A stretch of DNA of 64,000 nt from Cymodocea nodosa (Eukaryota > Streptophyta > Magnoliopsida > Alismatales > Cymodoceaceae), in contig CM072339.1 of assembly GCA_036874045.1 (NCBI GenBank), forward strand, positions 11,663,501 to 11,727,500. The letters are read 5' to 3'. Below the pieces are notes generated by a model. It saw nothing but the letters and a program-made list of their open reading frames with translations, was not told the DNA's origin and did not search any database. The position numbers and the translations under genes are program-made. Shown in pieces: positions 11,829 to 23,022 of this stretch. Positions within the stretch are counted from its first letter, which is position 1, and every line of letters starts with the position of its first letter.

Positions 11829-12778
11829 CTACAAAATAGTCAAAAAGAGATTTTATCTCTTGGAACCCATTTTTGAGTGGGTCCAAGAATTTTAGAGAGA
11901 GTCATATCAAAATAATCCATATTTTTAGACTTCAACTTATCTATTTTCTGATAATTATTTTTGTGTTTCTTTCTCTTAGTGTTATAATTATCAGAACATT
12001 TATCTCCATGTAAACCAAAGTTGAAATTTTCATTTCTGACATTATTTGATTTCCAATATCCGATATTCTTTAAATATGAAGAAAATTGATCAAGAATATT
12101 AAAATTCTCAAATGTCGTAGCTTGATTCTTCTAAAGATTTCTTTTGAAATTCTTGCATCGTGTGCTATCATTTATATGCTGCATTTTATCAATTTGAACA
12201 TATTTTTCTCCCTTTTTGATTATACACGGAATAGTTTTTCTCTTACTATTCTTAGTACTGGAAATAAAGACATTATTTTTAGCAATACCATCATGCAATA
12301 TATAATTTTCAGAAGATGCATCGTGTAAACCAATATCATGTTTTTCTACATTTGATATTTTACTACTAAGTTCATTTCTTAAAGTTTGACTATTATTCCA
12401 TTTACTTAATATAGCCTTTTGATCACAAACTTTAATCTTTAACACATCAATTTCTGAATTTAAATCAGTAATAGTCAGTTCCAGTTTTTCAATTTCACAA
12501 ATCATTTTCTTCTTATCAGCAATTAAATTTTCACAATCAACATGCAATTTTCTTTCTATAGCAGTGAACTTTAAAATTTCCTGTGCATGCCTTTGATTTT
12601 CTTCTTTAAATTTATTCAACGTAGAGTTCAGAAAATCAATCTTATTTTCAGATTCATTTAGCATTTTCCTAGTGTCCTTTCTTTCTATTTTGACTTTCTT
12701 ATATTTTCTAGTCAGTATAATGTATTCAACAAGTAATCCATCAATACTATCAAAATTAGCATTTTGATCAAAGGATAC
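11829..12778 (-). other. predicted 950-bp intron between gag and protease (B1)
   Basis: In sense direction the donor is CCAGTGAG|GTATCC and the acceptor is ATTTTGTAG|GTACATAAATC behind a T-rich tract. It begins just after the CFMAKSSE end of the knuckle part of Gag and removes the coiled coil and a TGA stop at 11840-11842. Joining gives an in-frame Gag-protease fusion. Copy B2 carries exactly this joined sequence at 36310/36311, and A2 has matching sites at 49403 and 48243. Confidence 0.8.
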
Positions 12779-13851
12779 CTCACTGGATTTTGCCATAAAG
12801 CATACATTTGCCAAATTTTCTTCTAAATCTGATGTTGATGAGGATTCATTGTCTGATGTTGAATCCTTTGTTTCTTCACTTTGTGAAGCTGAAGAGTCAT
12901 CCCATGTCACTTTAAGCGCCCTTCTCTTTCTGAATTTCTTATTCCTGAAATTCCTCCTCGAATTCTTCTTATCTTTGTTGAGAGGACAATCAGTTTGAAA
13001 GTGACCCGGCCTGTTGCACTTGTAACATATACTTTTGTATTTCGTGAATGACTTCTTCTCCATATCTCCAGATGTCTTTGCTGACCTGAAGTTCCTACGT
13101 TTCTTCAACAGATTTCTAAATTTTCTGGTCAACAACAATAAATCATCGTTAGAATCACTAATGACTTCTGAGATTTTATCAGCCTCAAAAGCCAAATCCC
13201 TTCTAGGATTTTTCCCTTTTGGATCTAAATGTTGTACTTCATAGGCTGTTAGATTTCCTATGAGATCATCGAGAGTATATGTATTTAAGTCTTTGGACTC
13301 TTCAATAGATGTTGTCTTTTGAGCCCAAATTTTAGTTAAAGATCTAAGGATCTTTCTTACCAAGTCTTTTTCCTCGAATTTCTTGCCTAAAGATTTTAAT
13401 GAATTTACATTCTCAAGAAAACAGGAAAACATGTCAGAGATACATTCATTTTCGTGCATTTTAAAAAGCTCATATTTATGTACTAATATATTGATCTTAG
13501 ATACCTTAACCTGATTAGTACCTTCGTTGGCAACTTCTAATGCATGCCATATCTCATATGCAGTTTGATATGCAGAAACTTTATTAAATTGATCATGAGA
13601 TAAAGCACATAACAAGATGTTTAAACCTTTAGCAATTAGTGTCATTCGCTCCTTTTCATCAAAAGTCCAAGTATCATATGGAATTGTAACTAACACTATA
13701 GGATTGCTAATTATATGCCATAATTTGAAATCGATTGACTGCAAAATACTTTTATCCTATATTTCTAGTAGCTATAATTGCTACCTTCAAATATAGGAGG
13801 ACGATTAGTGGTCTGTCCTTCAGTCATAACTAAGATTTCAGAATTATCCAT
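11840..13851 (-). pseudogene. Gag of B1 with coiled-coil extension
   Basis: Gag forms the virus-like particle in the cytoplasm. The ATG at 13849-13851 follows the primer site by about 90 bp. A capsid region of the copia UBN2 type comes first (LWHIISN, YEIWHALEVA, DMFSCFLENVNSLKSLG), then the knuckle CYKCNRPGHFQTDC, a Lys/Arg-rich stretch, a Ser/Glu-rich stretch and a long coiled coil. An LGPTQKWVPR block lies before the TGA at 11840-11842; a WVP block precedes protease in many copia Gags. Damage: TGG to TAG near 13770, a one-base loss near 13745 and a frameshift near 12131. The part downstream of 12778 would be kept only in unspliced RNA. Confidence 0.85.
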
Positions 13852-13940
13852 TTTAAAAAGATGATTCGAAGTAAATGATAGGAAAAACCAATTCCTAAAT
13901 AGAGAAATGAAGGCTTTCAAATGCTTTAAACAGTTTAAAA

Positions 13941-13955
13941 TGCTCTAATACCAGT
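13941..13955 (-). promoter_or_regulatory. primer binding site of B1
   Basis: ACTGGTATTAGAGCA in sense, directly after the LTR end CCTACA, resembles the plant copia site TGGTATCAGAGC complementary to initiator tRNA-Met. It starts minus-strand synthesis. Confidence 0.85.
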
Positions 13956-15168
13956 TGTAGGATTGTCTGTATCACAAGAGGGGGGGTGAATTGTGTCTTT
14001 AGTAATTAAACTAGCGGATAAAACAAGAGCACAAAACACTCGTAAATGAAATTCTATTCTTTTATTTCAAAATAGAATTTACAATATCTTTTCAGCTCAA
14101 TTCCCTTCTTGACGGTTTTGATACAGTAATTTTTGATATACAATTCAAATAGGAAAACGAAGCTCTTTTTCAAAACTAATTTTGAATTGTATAAAACCTG
14201 ATCTTTATGCACACAGCTCTTTTCTTTCTCTTTGCTCAGCTTCTATATCTCTTCTTCTCCAATTGTCGAATTTCCAGACTTCTTGCGTTTGCAGCTCCTT
14301 TTCTAAAATTGCTTGGAATTTCGAACTTCTTCCTTCTTCTGATGTTGGAGAACATTTCAGAATATGAATATTCAAACTTAACTTTTCAATTAGGGATCCA
14401 GATTGAATATTCAGACTTCGTTTTTGAGATTGGGATCCTCTGTTGTAATGTAACTCGTACTCTCTATTTGTAGTTGAACTCTGTTGTCTTTCACGTTTAG
14501 CATGTTCATCCACTTGATCCACAATCCATAATCCATAATCCACGTACTAATTTTCTCTTTAATCCAAATTACTTTCTATTTAAATTTCCACTTTCTTCAC
14601 TAACAATCTGAGTTTCCACGATCTCCACTCGTAGATTCACCGAAATTTTATCTTCCTGAAGTCTTGTAGAATATCTTCTAAGTCTTCAATTTAGTCGAAC
14701 ATTTATCCTTTAACTCCTATCAAAACTCGAACACTTATCCTTTAACTCTTCGAGTTCTTACACCTGCAAAACATGTGACTAAACAAAGAAATTTATCTGT
14801 TTGTTAATCCTTTTATAAAACTCGAACAGTTATCTATCCATGCATATAAAAACTTGAACAATTATCTAACTATTCGATTTTTCATTACCGAACGCACATG
14901 GAAAACACGTGACAACTTAAAACATTAAAAACACACGTGCGGATAACTTAACTAAACGAGTTTTTAACATAAAGTATTTGACAAAAACGAAACGTTAACT
15001 ATCCGAAAGTTTAACTATTGCAAATCTAGCTCTTCGGAAATCTTTAATTTATCCGACATAAAAATGAAACTTTCCGATAATCTGTTAACTATTATACTTA
15101 GAGAATATTATGTAGACTTATTTAAATACGTTAATAAAGCATACATCATCAAAATTAAATACCTAACA
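13956..15168 (-). repeat. 5' LTR of B1 (LTR type B, 1213 bp)
   Basis: In sense it begins TGTTAGGTATTTAATTTTGA (15168) and ends CAATCCTACA (13956). It matches B3's LTR (55905-57120) and the partial B2 LTR (44432-45343). A TATAAAA on the minus strand lies at 14812-14818. TAACTATCCGA at 14996-15006 and TCGAACAGTTA at 14822-14832 are members of the shared motif. Confidence 0.92.
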
Positions 15169-16076
15169 AATGCCATTTTCTTTTTGTAGCTCCTCTTCTT
15201 CTTCTTTATTTCTTTTTCTTCTTCTTGTTGCAGTGGACAATCAGGTTGTATATGTCCCTACTTCTTGCATTTAAGGCATGTTGGTGCATTGCTTTTTGAT
15301 GTGTTGGCTTGATTCTTTTTCTTCATCCATTTTCTAAACTTTCTAGCCAATAACACAACTTCATCATCACTTGAGCTTTGAAGTTCCTGTGTTGATGGAA
15401 AGGCTAGTTCTTTCTTTATTTCAGTTTTCTTTTTAGCACTACCTTCCTCATCTTTCCATTCTTTCATTTGAACTTCATGGGCCAGCAGGTTGCCCATTAG
15501 ATCCTCTATTGAGTATTTGTTAAGGTCTTTGGAATCTTGTATTGATGTGGACTTTTGCTTCCATTCCACAGTTAAGCTTTTGAGGATTTTCTGTACCTAT
15601 TCATAGACAGAAAATTCCTTACCCAAACCTTTTAAGCCATTAATAATCTTAGTGAATCTTGAAAACATATCAGTGACAGTTTCATCATCAAGCATTTTAA
15701 ATAATTCAAGCTTTCTATGTAAAATGCTGATTTTAGTGTCTTTCACTTGGTTGGTTCCTTCAAAGGTTATTTGAAGAGTGTTCCAAGCCTCGTGAGCAGA
15801 TTTACAAGCTGAAACTTTATTATATTGTTTAGTAGATAAGGCACAATAGATAATATTCAACCCTCGAGCATCCATTTGTATGATTCTCTTATTCTCCTCA
15901 GTCTAGTCATCCTCATGACTAGGTGGAATAGGTGTTCCTAGAACAACCATTTTCCATAACCTCACATCTGAGCTTCTGAGGAAACATTCCATCCTATTTT
16001 TCCAGTAATTATAGTTATTACCATCAAACAAGGGAGGACGATGGATGTTTTGACCCTCTCTTTGAAAGGATGTCAT
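15169..16076 (-). pseudogene. Gag N-terminal part of copia element E
   Basis: The ATG at 16074-16076 opens a copia Gag. It shows a UBN2-type capsid region (MDARGLNIIYCALS, HEAWNTLQITFEGTNQVKD, LELFKMLDDETVTDMFSRF, KSTSIQDSKDLNKYSIEDL) and the start of a CCHC knuckle (CLKCKK, stop, GHIQPDC). TAG stops interrupt it near 15905, at 15597-15599 and at 15255-15257 inside the knuckle. It ends where B1 is inserted. Residue spacing follows Gag of B1 and B2, but the proteins are clearly different families. Confidence 0.85.
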
Positions 16077-16113
16077 GATCTTAGATGGTTAAATCTATAA
16101 AAAGAGATCAACC

Positions 16114-16128
16114 TACTCTAATACCAAT
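16114..16128 (-). promoter_or_regulatory. primer binding site of E
   Basis: In sense ATTGGTATTAGAGTA follows the LTR end CCTAACA, again of the initiator tRNA-Met type. Confidence 0.8.
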
Positions 16129-19100
16129 TGTTAGGAACGTATGGCTTCACTAGAGTGGGGTGAATGGTGATCAATGAGTAATTATGATTATTTTTGGCTT
16201 TACTAACTATTGAGTATTTTTGTTTTGATGATGTGTGCTGAATGAAAATAATCATATTTGCTCAATTACTATTGCTTGTGAAAAGAAATTAAAATCATCA
16301 ATTAATACAAAAAAAGCTTACTGATATAAATACTTGTCTGTATTGGATCTGAAGTTAATAACTAGTCATTTCGTTGCATTAATTTCTCATTTAGCTAAAT
16401 GTTAAGTTAACGTGTGTTTTTATTCAAAAGCATGATATGTTTTAATGTTATATCTTCTGCATCATGAACAGTGCACATTTAGACAACTCGTTAAGTTAGA
16501 GTTTTGTTTGTATAGAGGTCACGTGAGAACTCGTTAAGTTAGAGGCTTAAAGGTTAAAATAGGTCACGTGATAACTCGTTAAGTTAGTGAGTAAAAGAAG
16601 AGACGAACTCGTTAAGTTAGTGTTATACACGTGGTGAAATTATAAGTTACGAATGTTGTATTGTATCACGTGAGGTGCACATGTTTAACTCGTTAAGTTA
16701 ACATAACTAAACACATTGAGTTGCTATATTGAACACTAAGGCAACGCGTTAGGTTAGCGTTATAAACTTAAATTGTTATTTTTGCACGTGGTAAAATTCT
16801 TATTATAAAAACATTTGTTTATTACTGGTTCGTTGAGTTATCATAACACAACGGAAATGGTTCATTAAGTTATCATAACACAACGGAGATGGTTCGTTGA
16901 GATAGTATAACACCACAGACTTAGTTCGTTGAGTTAGCTACAATACTTGTCACGTGAAATGGCACATGAGGAACTCGTTAAGTTAGAAATGTTAAGTTAT
17001 ATATATACTTGTGTTACTTGTTTAGTTAACATTAAAGTAACGACTTCTTATTACACTGATGAAAAACTTTTAAACGAGAAAGTTTATTTTGCAGAAAATT
17101 TTTCAGAGATCGAGGACTGATGATTAAAGAAAATTCAAAATATAAACATGGGTTAAAACGTGTGTGTTTCGATGAAGGAAAAAGAAAAGACGTGGAGAAG
17201 TGGAAAATTAGTAGTGGTTAAACGTGAAGGATATGCATGAAATGAAGATATAGTATAAAAGGCATAGAATTCTCGTTGATCAATTTATCCTTGCACACAA
17301 AACGAAAAATCTTTTCAAGGATCAAACCATCCCTGCACACCAAAAGAAAAATCTTTTTTAGGGATCAAAAACACCTTCTTGGGGAAAATCTCTCAAGTGG
17401 AAGAAAGTTCAGTGAAGCATAAAAAGGTAAGATTTTCATCACTGAAGATTTGAAGTATCAGAAGAAAGCAAATTCGGTGAAGCATGAAAAGACAAGATAT
17501 TCGTCACTGAAGAATTGCTGAAGAAGAAAAAGAAGAAGAAGAAAGATCTTAAACAGGGAGAAAAGTTTTAAATTCCGCAAATTAGTTTTCTCTGTTTGTA
17601 GTTATGAAATTGTTTAGATGATACATAGTATCAAAATATAATTGCATTTACAATTTTTGAGGAGAATTGAATTGTATATTGTAATTGAAACCTTGAATAA
17701 AAATGATTTTATGAAAACAATGTCTCGACTTGTTTTTGAGTTTTAAAGTTTCAATTATATTTCAGAAAATATTAAAAATACATAATTCACCCCCCTCTTG
17801 TGTAGCCATACGATCCTACACTAACTAATTTGATTAATCAGTTTGCACAAGTAATAATCAAATATAAATAACATGCATAGTGGAAATAAAAGTAAGAAAC
17901 ACAAGGGAATTTTAGGTGGTTCACCAACTCAGCTAGTCCACCCCCAAGGATCACTTGGGCTTCACTAAGTGTCTTAACACTTGCTTTTAGGTTGAAGCAA
18001 GAAACAACCATTCACTTGAGCTTTCTGGTCGTAGCTCTGACCAACCATACAGAAGTTTTCAGGTATAAACTTCAGTAAACCAACCTTTTGAGTTTTTAGG
18101 TCAAAACTCAAACCAACACTAAATGAAGCTTTAAGGTTGAAGCCATGAACCAAATGATCCTTTTTGGATCAGACTTTTAGCACATGGAGAGCTTTAATAA
18201 TCTTCTTGTAAAATCTAGCTTTCAATCGATTCTATGTTGTAGTCAATTTGAATTGAGCCTTTCTTCTGTAATAGTAATTGATCTGCAATGTATACTGTAT
18301 CTCTATATGTGATTGTATCTATATTCTCACTTCATAGCTCTTTTTTTGAATACTAAATGATCTGATTGTATATATATGCTTGAATATTCAACGATCATAT
18401 TTTCTCCTCAACGAATTTATTCTACTGTACTTGATTTGACCTTAGTCTCAAATACGGTAAGTTATCATTTAGAAAGGTATCTCAAGATAACCTTCCTATC
18501 TTCTCAAACTTTCGGATAGTTAGCAATGTAACTCTCCGAAGGATGATCTTAACTCACCGAAAATCCACTTAAGTTTATTTGTCACGTGAGTTTTAAGTTA
18601 TACACGTGAAGTACTTAAAGTTCAGATACCTATAATTGTAACTCACCAAAATTCTCTTAACTATCAAATAATTAGCTACAGTAACTCTCCGATTTTTCCT
18701 TTTAAGCTTCTGATAGTTGCCTTCTCATTTCTGCACATGCATAAAAGAATAACTTAAGTTTCAGATAGTTAAAACTGTAACTCACTGACACTTCCTATTT
18801 TTCGGATAGTTATCTTTCTAACTCTTTGAAAACTCATTTACGTTTCTGTTTAGATTTCTACACGTGGGAAATTCAATGACTTAAGTTTCAGATAGTTAAA
18901 CTGTAACTCACCGAAACTCTCTTGAAATTTCGAATAGTTATCTAACTAAGTCTCTGAAAAATCCTTTAAGCTTCTGTTCTGAATTTCTGCACGTGGTTAA
19001 TTGAATGACTTAAGTTTCAGATAGTTAGCCTTTCTAACTTTCCAATTTTCCTTTTGCTTTCGGATAGTTAGCTCCTTAACTCTCCGATCATTCAACCAAC

Positions 19101-19367
19101 TGCCTTTCATAACTCTCCAAAGGCTTTATAATTTCGGATAATTATTCTTCTAACTGTTCGATAGAATTGCTGCTGCTTTAAACTAGCTCTTCGAATACTT
19201 AGACCTGTAACTGTCCAATTTTCCTATAGCTCTATAGCAGTATCTTCTAGAACTTTCTCCATCTATTTGTCTACTTTCTAATCTTTTGCTGAGCTATCAT
19301 ATCTATGAAATACAATTTGGTTTCCTCACATAGGTTTTTGCATTGTCAAAATACTAGGGTCCTAACA
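16129..19367 (-). repeat. 5' LTR of element E, interrupted by a solo LTR A
   Basis: On the plus strand it reads TGTTAGGAACG to GGTCCTAACA, so both ends carry TG/CA. Without the nested 1613-bp solo LTR and one TSD copy it is about 1.6 kb. The part at 18480-19240 is dense in TAACTnnnCGA motifs, for example TCGGATAGTTA at 18512-18522 and TAACTCTCCGA at 18529-18539, with CACGTG-type boxes. No gene is seen. Confidence 0.82.
16208..17820 (+). repeat. solo LTR of Sirevirus family A
   Basis: It is the full LTR A sequence from TATTGAG (TG mutated to TA) to ATCCTACA, flanked by the 5-bp direct repeat CTAAC at 16203-16207 and 17821-17825. No internal sequence is present, so the element was probably lost by recombination between its two LTRs. 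It lies in E's LTR in the opposite orientation. It has the TATA box (17254-17260) and one more 32-bp unit than A1. Confidence 0.93.
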
Positions 19368-19785
19368 GATAATTCTAACTTAACGAGTTTAGATATTTCG
19401 GATACTTACGAACCTAACTATTTGATGCCTAGATGCATTTCAGATAGTTAATCACTTAAGTCATGCATTAAGGTTTCAACACATGTATTCTAGGAAATAA
19501 TAAAAAATTCTTTAAGCAATTAAAACATAACTGTCCAATACATGCAATATAACTCTCCGAAATAATAGAAAATTTAAATACTTAAGAATTAAAGACCTGT
19601 AATTCACCGACAGTTCAAAAATGTACTTAATTAATGCTAATTCCTGGAAATTATGCAGATTCTTTCAATAAAACATATAATAGTGCATTTATAACATAAT
19701 GGTTTAATTATTATATGATAAGCTAAATATTATGCAATTAACCATCATTTAACCCTTAGTATTATGTACTTTTTCATTCCAAATA
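19368..19785 (-). repeat. LTR C fragment, probably the 3' LTR of D
   Basis: It matches the end of the solo LTR C (about 35440-36181), including TTTCGGATACTT and the CATTCTAAAC-like terminus, here ending CATTCCAAATA at 19785. The remaining 1.8 kb is missing where element E is inserted. A purine tract on the minus strand (complement CTTCCCCC at 19786-19793) follows at the LTR edge, as expected for a 3' LTR of a minus-strand element. Confidence 0.78.
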
Positions 19786-21094
19786 CTTCCCCCATATTTA
19801 AATTTTGCTAGTCCCTTAGCGAACTAAGATTTAACTAGTTGGTCTTTCTAAAGTGCTAGATTTAATTCTTCATTTTGTTCTTCTTCAGAATACATAAATT
19901 AGATTACTATATAGACATTTTGTATTTTTCAGTAATCTATTTTAACTTTGTTTTCTCCTCTTCAACTTGCAAATATATTTAAAACATATGTAAATTACAT
20001 ACAAAATATATCAACATCATATAGGTGTTAATTATATTATCATTTTTTCTTTATTTCAAACATCTGTTATCCTGAATTTTCCAATATGATTTCCAAAATA
20101 AATTTCAACTACATATGAATCAAAACACAATCCAATTCAATATGATTAAAACAAGTAGAATAAAGAATTGTATCTCAAATAAATAACTTCAAAAGTCTAT
20201 TCTAGATTCATACTTCAATAATCTTAGATAACAGAAAATATACTTGATACAAAAGATATCTGTAATTCACAAAACACTTTTATCTTTTTAGAACAGTATA
20301 TGCATATTTGTACTTTAAAAGTTAATTTGAAAAGCTTGAATCATACAAGAGCTTTCTAGTGTACCCATGTATCAAGCTTTTAGTCAACAATCCCAGATCT
20401 ATCAGGATCTTAGGTTGCTAGATTTAAAGAGTCCTTTTTCAAGTCAACAATCCTTACTTACCTATCTGCTCAAGTAGAAAAGGCTCGTGATCACACAAGT
20501 CAATAAACTCTCAAAGTTTTTTCTTTTCTTTTTTCCTCTTTTTTTCTTTTCAGCACTGTATATATATGTATTTCATTAATACAGATGCAATAAAACACAA
20601 ATCTCATATAATCCTGCTTCCATTACTTACTAAAAATATAAATCCATATCGATAAGCTCATACTTTTTTTGTAGTTTAATAAGATCTACACATAAATCAT
20701 TTTACAAGTTTAATCAATCAAATTAAATGTATCCTTGATCATATGTATTTCATTTAGTCCAAAAATCAACATTTCAGCTCTTTCAGTATTTCAGATAATT
20801 TACTAAGTTTCAGTTAAGCATTTTGATTTCTTTTTAAAATCGTAAAACTTTTAAACTCATAAAATTCATCAAAAGCATAAGATACTATATCTAGATTTGT
20901 ATGAATAGTAAAATTTTTGTAGCATCTTATATAAGATTATAAATATAACATTCAAGCAATTACAGTTCTTAAAAATCTTACAGTCTCAATTATTGGATAG
21001 TTACAACAAATTCATAAAAATTTTCAATTTCCATAGAACTTTTATAGTACCATTCTAATTCCTCTAATTAATAAAATTACTTAGCTGTTAATCA
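19786..21094 (-). other. non-coding 3' module of D, shared with the Sirevirus A spacer
   Basis: No ORF is supported. The minus strand of about 19880-20950 resembles A1 1000-1960, for example GATCACGAGCCTTTT and the CTTTAAATCTNGCAACCTAA block. It is bounded by two gypsy-type polypurine boxes: GCAAAATTTAAATATGGGGG in sense near 19786-19810, and GTAGGTATGGGGGGAGG in sense near 21100-21116. Confidence 0.55.
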
Positions 21095-21099
21095 AATTA

Positions 21100-21116
21100 C
21101 CTCCCCCCATACCTAC
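21100..21116 (-). promoter_or_regulatory. first polypurine box of D
   Basis: The plus strand CCTCCCCCCATACCTAC corresponds to the box next to G's 3' LTR (27730-27746, CCTCCCCCCCCATACCTAA). In both cases ATTTTGCATT follows on the plus strand. Such boxes precede the 3' LTR of Athila-like elements. Confidence 0.6.
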
Positions 21117-21638
21117 ATTTTGCATTATCCTCAATGTAAAAGATTTTACAGTAAATACATTAAATGTAGCAGACATGAATATTGTTTCGTTGACTTAGCA
21201 CCTAACTCAACGAACTTACCTAACTCAACGAACTAAGTTCGTTGAGTTAATGAATAACTCCACGAACTGAGTTTAAATGTAAATTTAGGATAAATAATCA
21301 ATTACATACCTTGTTCTTTTGTGTCTCCTTCCATATCTTCTGACTTTTGATTCTGAAAAACTTTTCATTCACAACTAAAAGCAGAATATATAACAAAATA
21401 ACAAATTAACAACAAAACATAAATTGTTAATTTAGTGTCTTGTGTGGAACCCAAGCTCCTATGCCTTTAGTGGCTCACAAGCAAGCTAGTTGGTTTCCCA
21501 AAACAAATACCAACAAACTAGATTGATATTTTGTTTTTCTTTTCTTATAAAATAAACTAAAACTAAAATTTTTCTTTCTCTTTTTTTTCTAAAAATAAAT
21601 GTAGAATACACACAATATTAAACACACAAAATCACAGT
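21117..21638 (-). other. non-coding stretch of D after the F-box pseudogene
   Basis: I see no gene. It carries TAACTCAACGA at 21203-21213 and 21221-21231 and TCGTTGAGTTA at 21239-21249. A splice-donor-like AACAAG|GTATGTAATT in sense lies near 21310. Confidence 0.45.
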
Positions 21639-22804
21639 TTAAGAACATGATTGAAAAGTAGTAACAAATGGAATAAATGTGTCAGTCCAAGCAAATTTTT
21701 TAGGCATAATTCTTCTTGCTATTAATTCTATTTTAATGTAGTCCATTTTCCTTTTTAACTTGTAAACTTGTAGTATGTTATCAATACTAAATATAAGTGT
21801 ATTTCCACTAATGAAATGAAATGTATAAAGTGATCCTTTTCTGTTCCAAGATAATGTAGCTGCTTCTATTTCTACATGTATTTCAATATATTCCTCTTCC
21901 CACTTCCATTCATTTAGGTCTTTTATAATCCATATTTGAAATTTCATCAATTCATCCCACCATCTTATCAGATATAAAGTTGGATCATCATATTCATTAT
22001 ACCACATTCCTAATTGAATTTTGTCATATTTTGAAGATAGTGGTATAGCTATATCACTCGGTATAGGCAATATTTCTATAAAGTCATCATCATAACTGTC
22101 TATGCTTATTATGTATAAATCATATCTAAATGCAATTGATATATCCGTGACTAGATATATATATCCATCAAGTATGATATGTATGTTGTTAATTAATGTT
22201 TTCTGTCCTAAATATATCATAGTATTTTCAGTCCTAGATATATCATAGTATTTTTAGTCCAAGATCTATTCAGAAAATTATACACACTTAAGCATAAATC
22301 TTCATCTCAATTTCTAGTTGGTCTCTAGTAATATAATTTTTCAGGAATGGTCAAATTTTTATCAGAAAATGTTAAAGCTGACCCACAATTTTCAATTGGT
22401 ACTTCATATCTATTAGGTCTTCCTATATTCCATTCTTCTCTAGTGATAGGATTTCTAATCAAAATATCAGGTAACAGAATTGCATACCTTAGTTTGGTTT
22501 TGTATATAATTAATCCTTCATTTATCCCCATAATATGATCTATTCCTTCTAATGTATTGGGTGGAATTCTAATAGTTTCTTCCATAATTAGATATTCATA
22601 GCTGATTGAACTATGATTAAATGACTTCCATAAAAATCCATCTCTAATCTTAGTCATTTTTGTAGCTTGTAGTCCATGAAAATATTTTTCTCTAACATGG
22701 TCTTTAATTTCCTTCGATACACAACACAATCAGCATAGATCTTTAGCTGACAGGTTACTCAGTACTTCCCTTAGTGCATCTAGTGGTAATTTCATCAATT
22801 CCAT
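21639..22804 (-). pseudogene. F-box protein pseudogene (F-box plus F-box-associated domain)
   Basis: F-box proteins recruit substrates to SCF ubiquitin ligases. In sense the ATG at 22802-22804 opens LPLDALREVLSNLSAKDL, then LCCVSKEIKDHV: the classic N-terminal F-box. Next come GLIIYKTKLRYAILLPD and NPITREEW, as in plant F-box-associated domains, and, after a disrupted stretch, IILDGYIYLV, FIEILPIPSD, KIQLGMWYN and IWIIKDLNEWKWEEEY. Damage: TGA at 22730-22732 where F-box proteins usually have Arg, TAG at 22325-22327, another TGA near 22310, and a 26-bp tandem duplication at 22209-22260 that shifts the frame. A 57-68 bp intron (donor GAGG|GTAAGT at 22872) may lie just upstream. It sits in the same strand as D's Gag, as if captured by the element. 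Confidence 0.8.
22209..22260 (-). repeat. 26-bp tandem duplication in the F-box pseudogene
   Basis: In sense two near-identical units beginning GGACTRAAAATACTATGATA run 22260-22235 and 22234-22209. Removing one unit restores a continuous frame between the two halves of the F-box gene. Confidence 0.85.
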
Positions 22805-23022
22805 CTGTTGTGATTCTATATAACATAAACAAAAATTTAACAGAGACAAAATCAACATAGCTACTTACTTACCCTCGTGGAGTTAGGTCATAACTCAACA
22901 GACTAAGTTCATTGAGTTAAGTAATAACTCTACGATATTACTAACTATAGTTAAACTCTTCTTCTTCTTTTTTATATTTTTCTACTTCCTATATTATACA
23001 TAGTTATTTTAGCTATACTGCT
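22805..23022 (-). other. gap between D gag and the F-box pseudogene
   Basis: It is non-coding. It contains the donor-like GAGG|GTAAGTAAG (22872) and acceptor-like TTATATAG (22816) or ACAG directly before the F-box ATG, plus a TAACTCnACGA-type motif. Confidence 0.4.

Larger units (their letters stand above)
6839..15168 (-). mobile_element. Sirevirus-type copia element B1, truncated at its 3' side
   Basis: On the minus strand the order is 5' LTR (13956-15168), primer site, gag, intron-like segment, pol and part of the spacer before the third ORF. At 6839 the sequence meets the end of A1's LTR. By alignment with B2 (about 41371) the break lies about 130 bp before the third-ORF start, so A1 is nested in B1 and the rest of B1 lies left of the window. 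The right end sits inside the gag of element E, next to AATGC at 15169. Confidence 0.88.
15169..19367 (-). mobile_element. copia element E, 5' part only
   Basis: It consists of a 5' LTR (16129-19367, interrupted by a solo LTR A), a primer site and about 0.9 kb of gag. The element is cut at 15169, where B1 begins. It sits in an LTR C fragment: its terminal CA at 19367 is followed by GATAA and LTR C sequence. Its pol and 3' LTR are not in the window. Its LTR and Gag differ from families A and B. Confidence 0.82.

Noticed and set aside
15169..15173. AATGC as a confirmed TSD of B1
   Set aside because: The other end of B1 is outside the window, so the duplication cannot be verified.
16129..16207. 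Start of a second independent element between E's primer site and the solo LTR
   Set aside because: The sequence resumes as E's LTR after the CTAAC duplication at 17821, so it is one LTR with an insertion.
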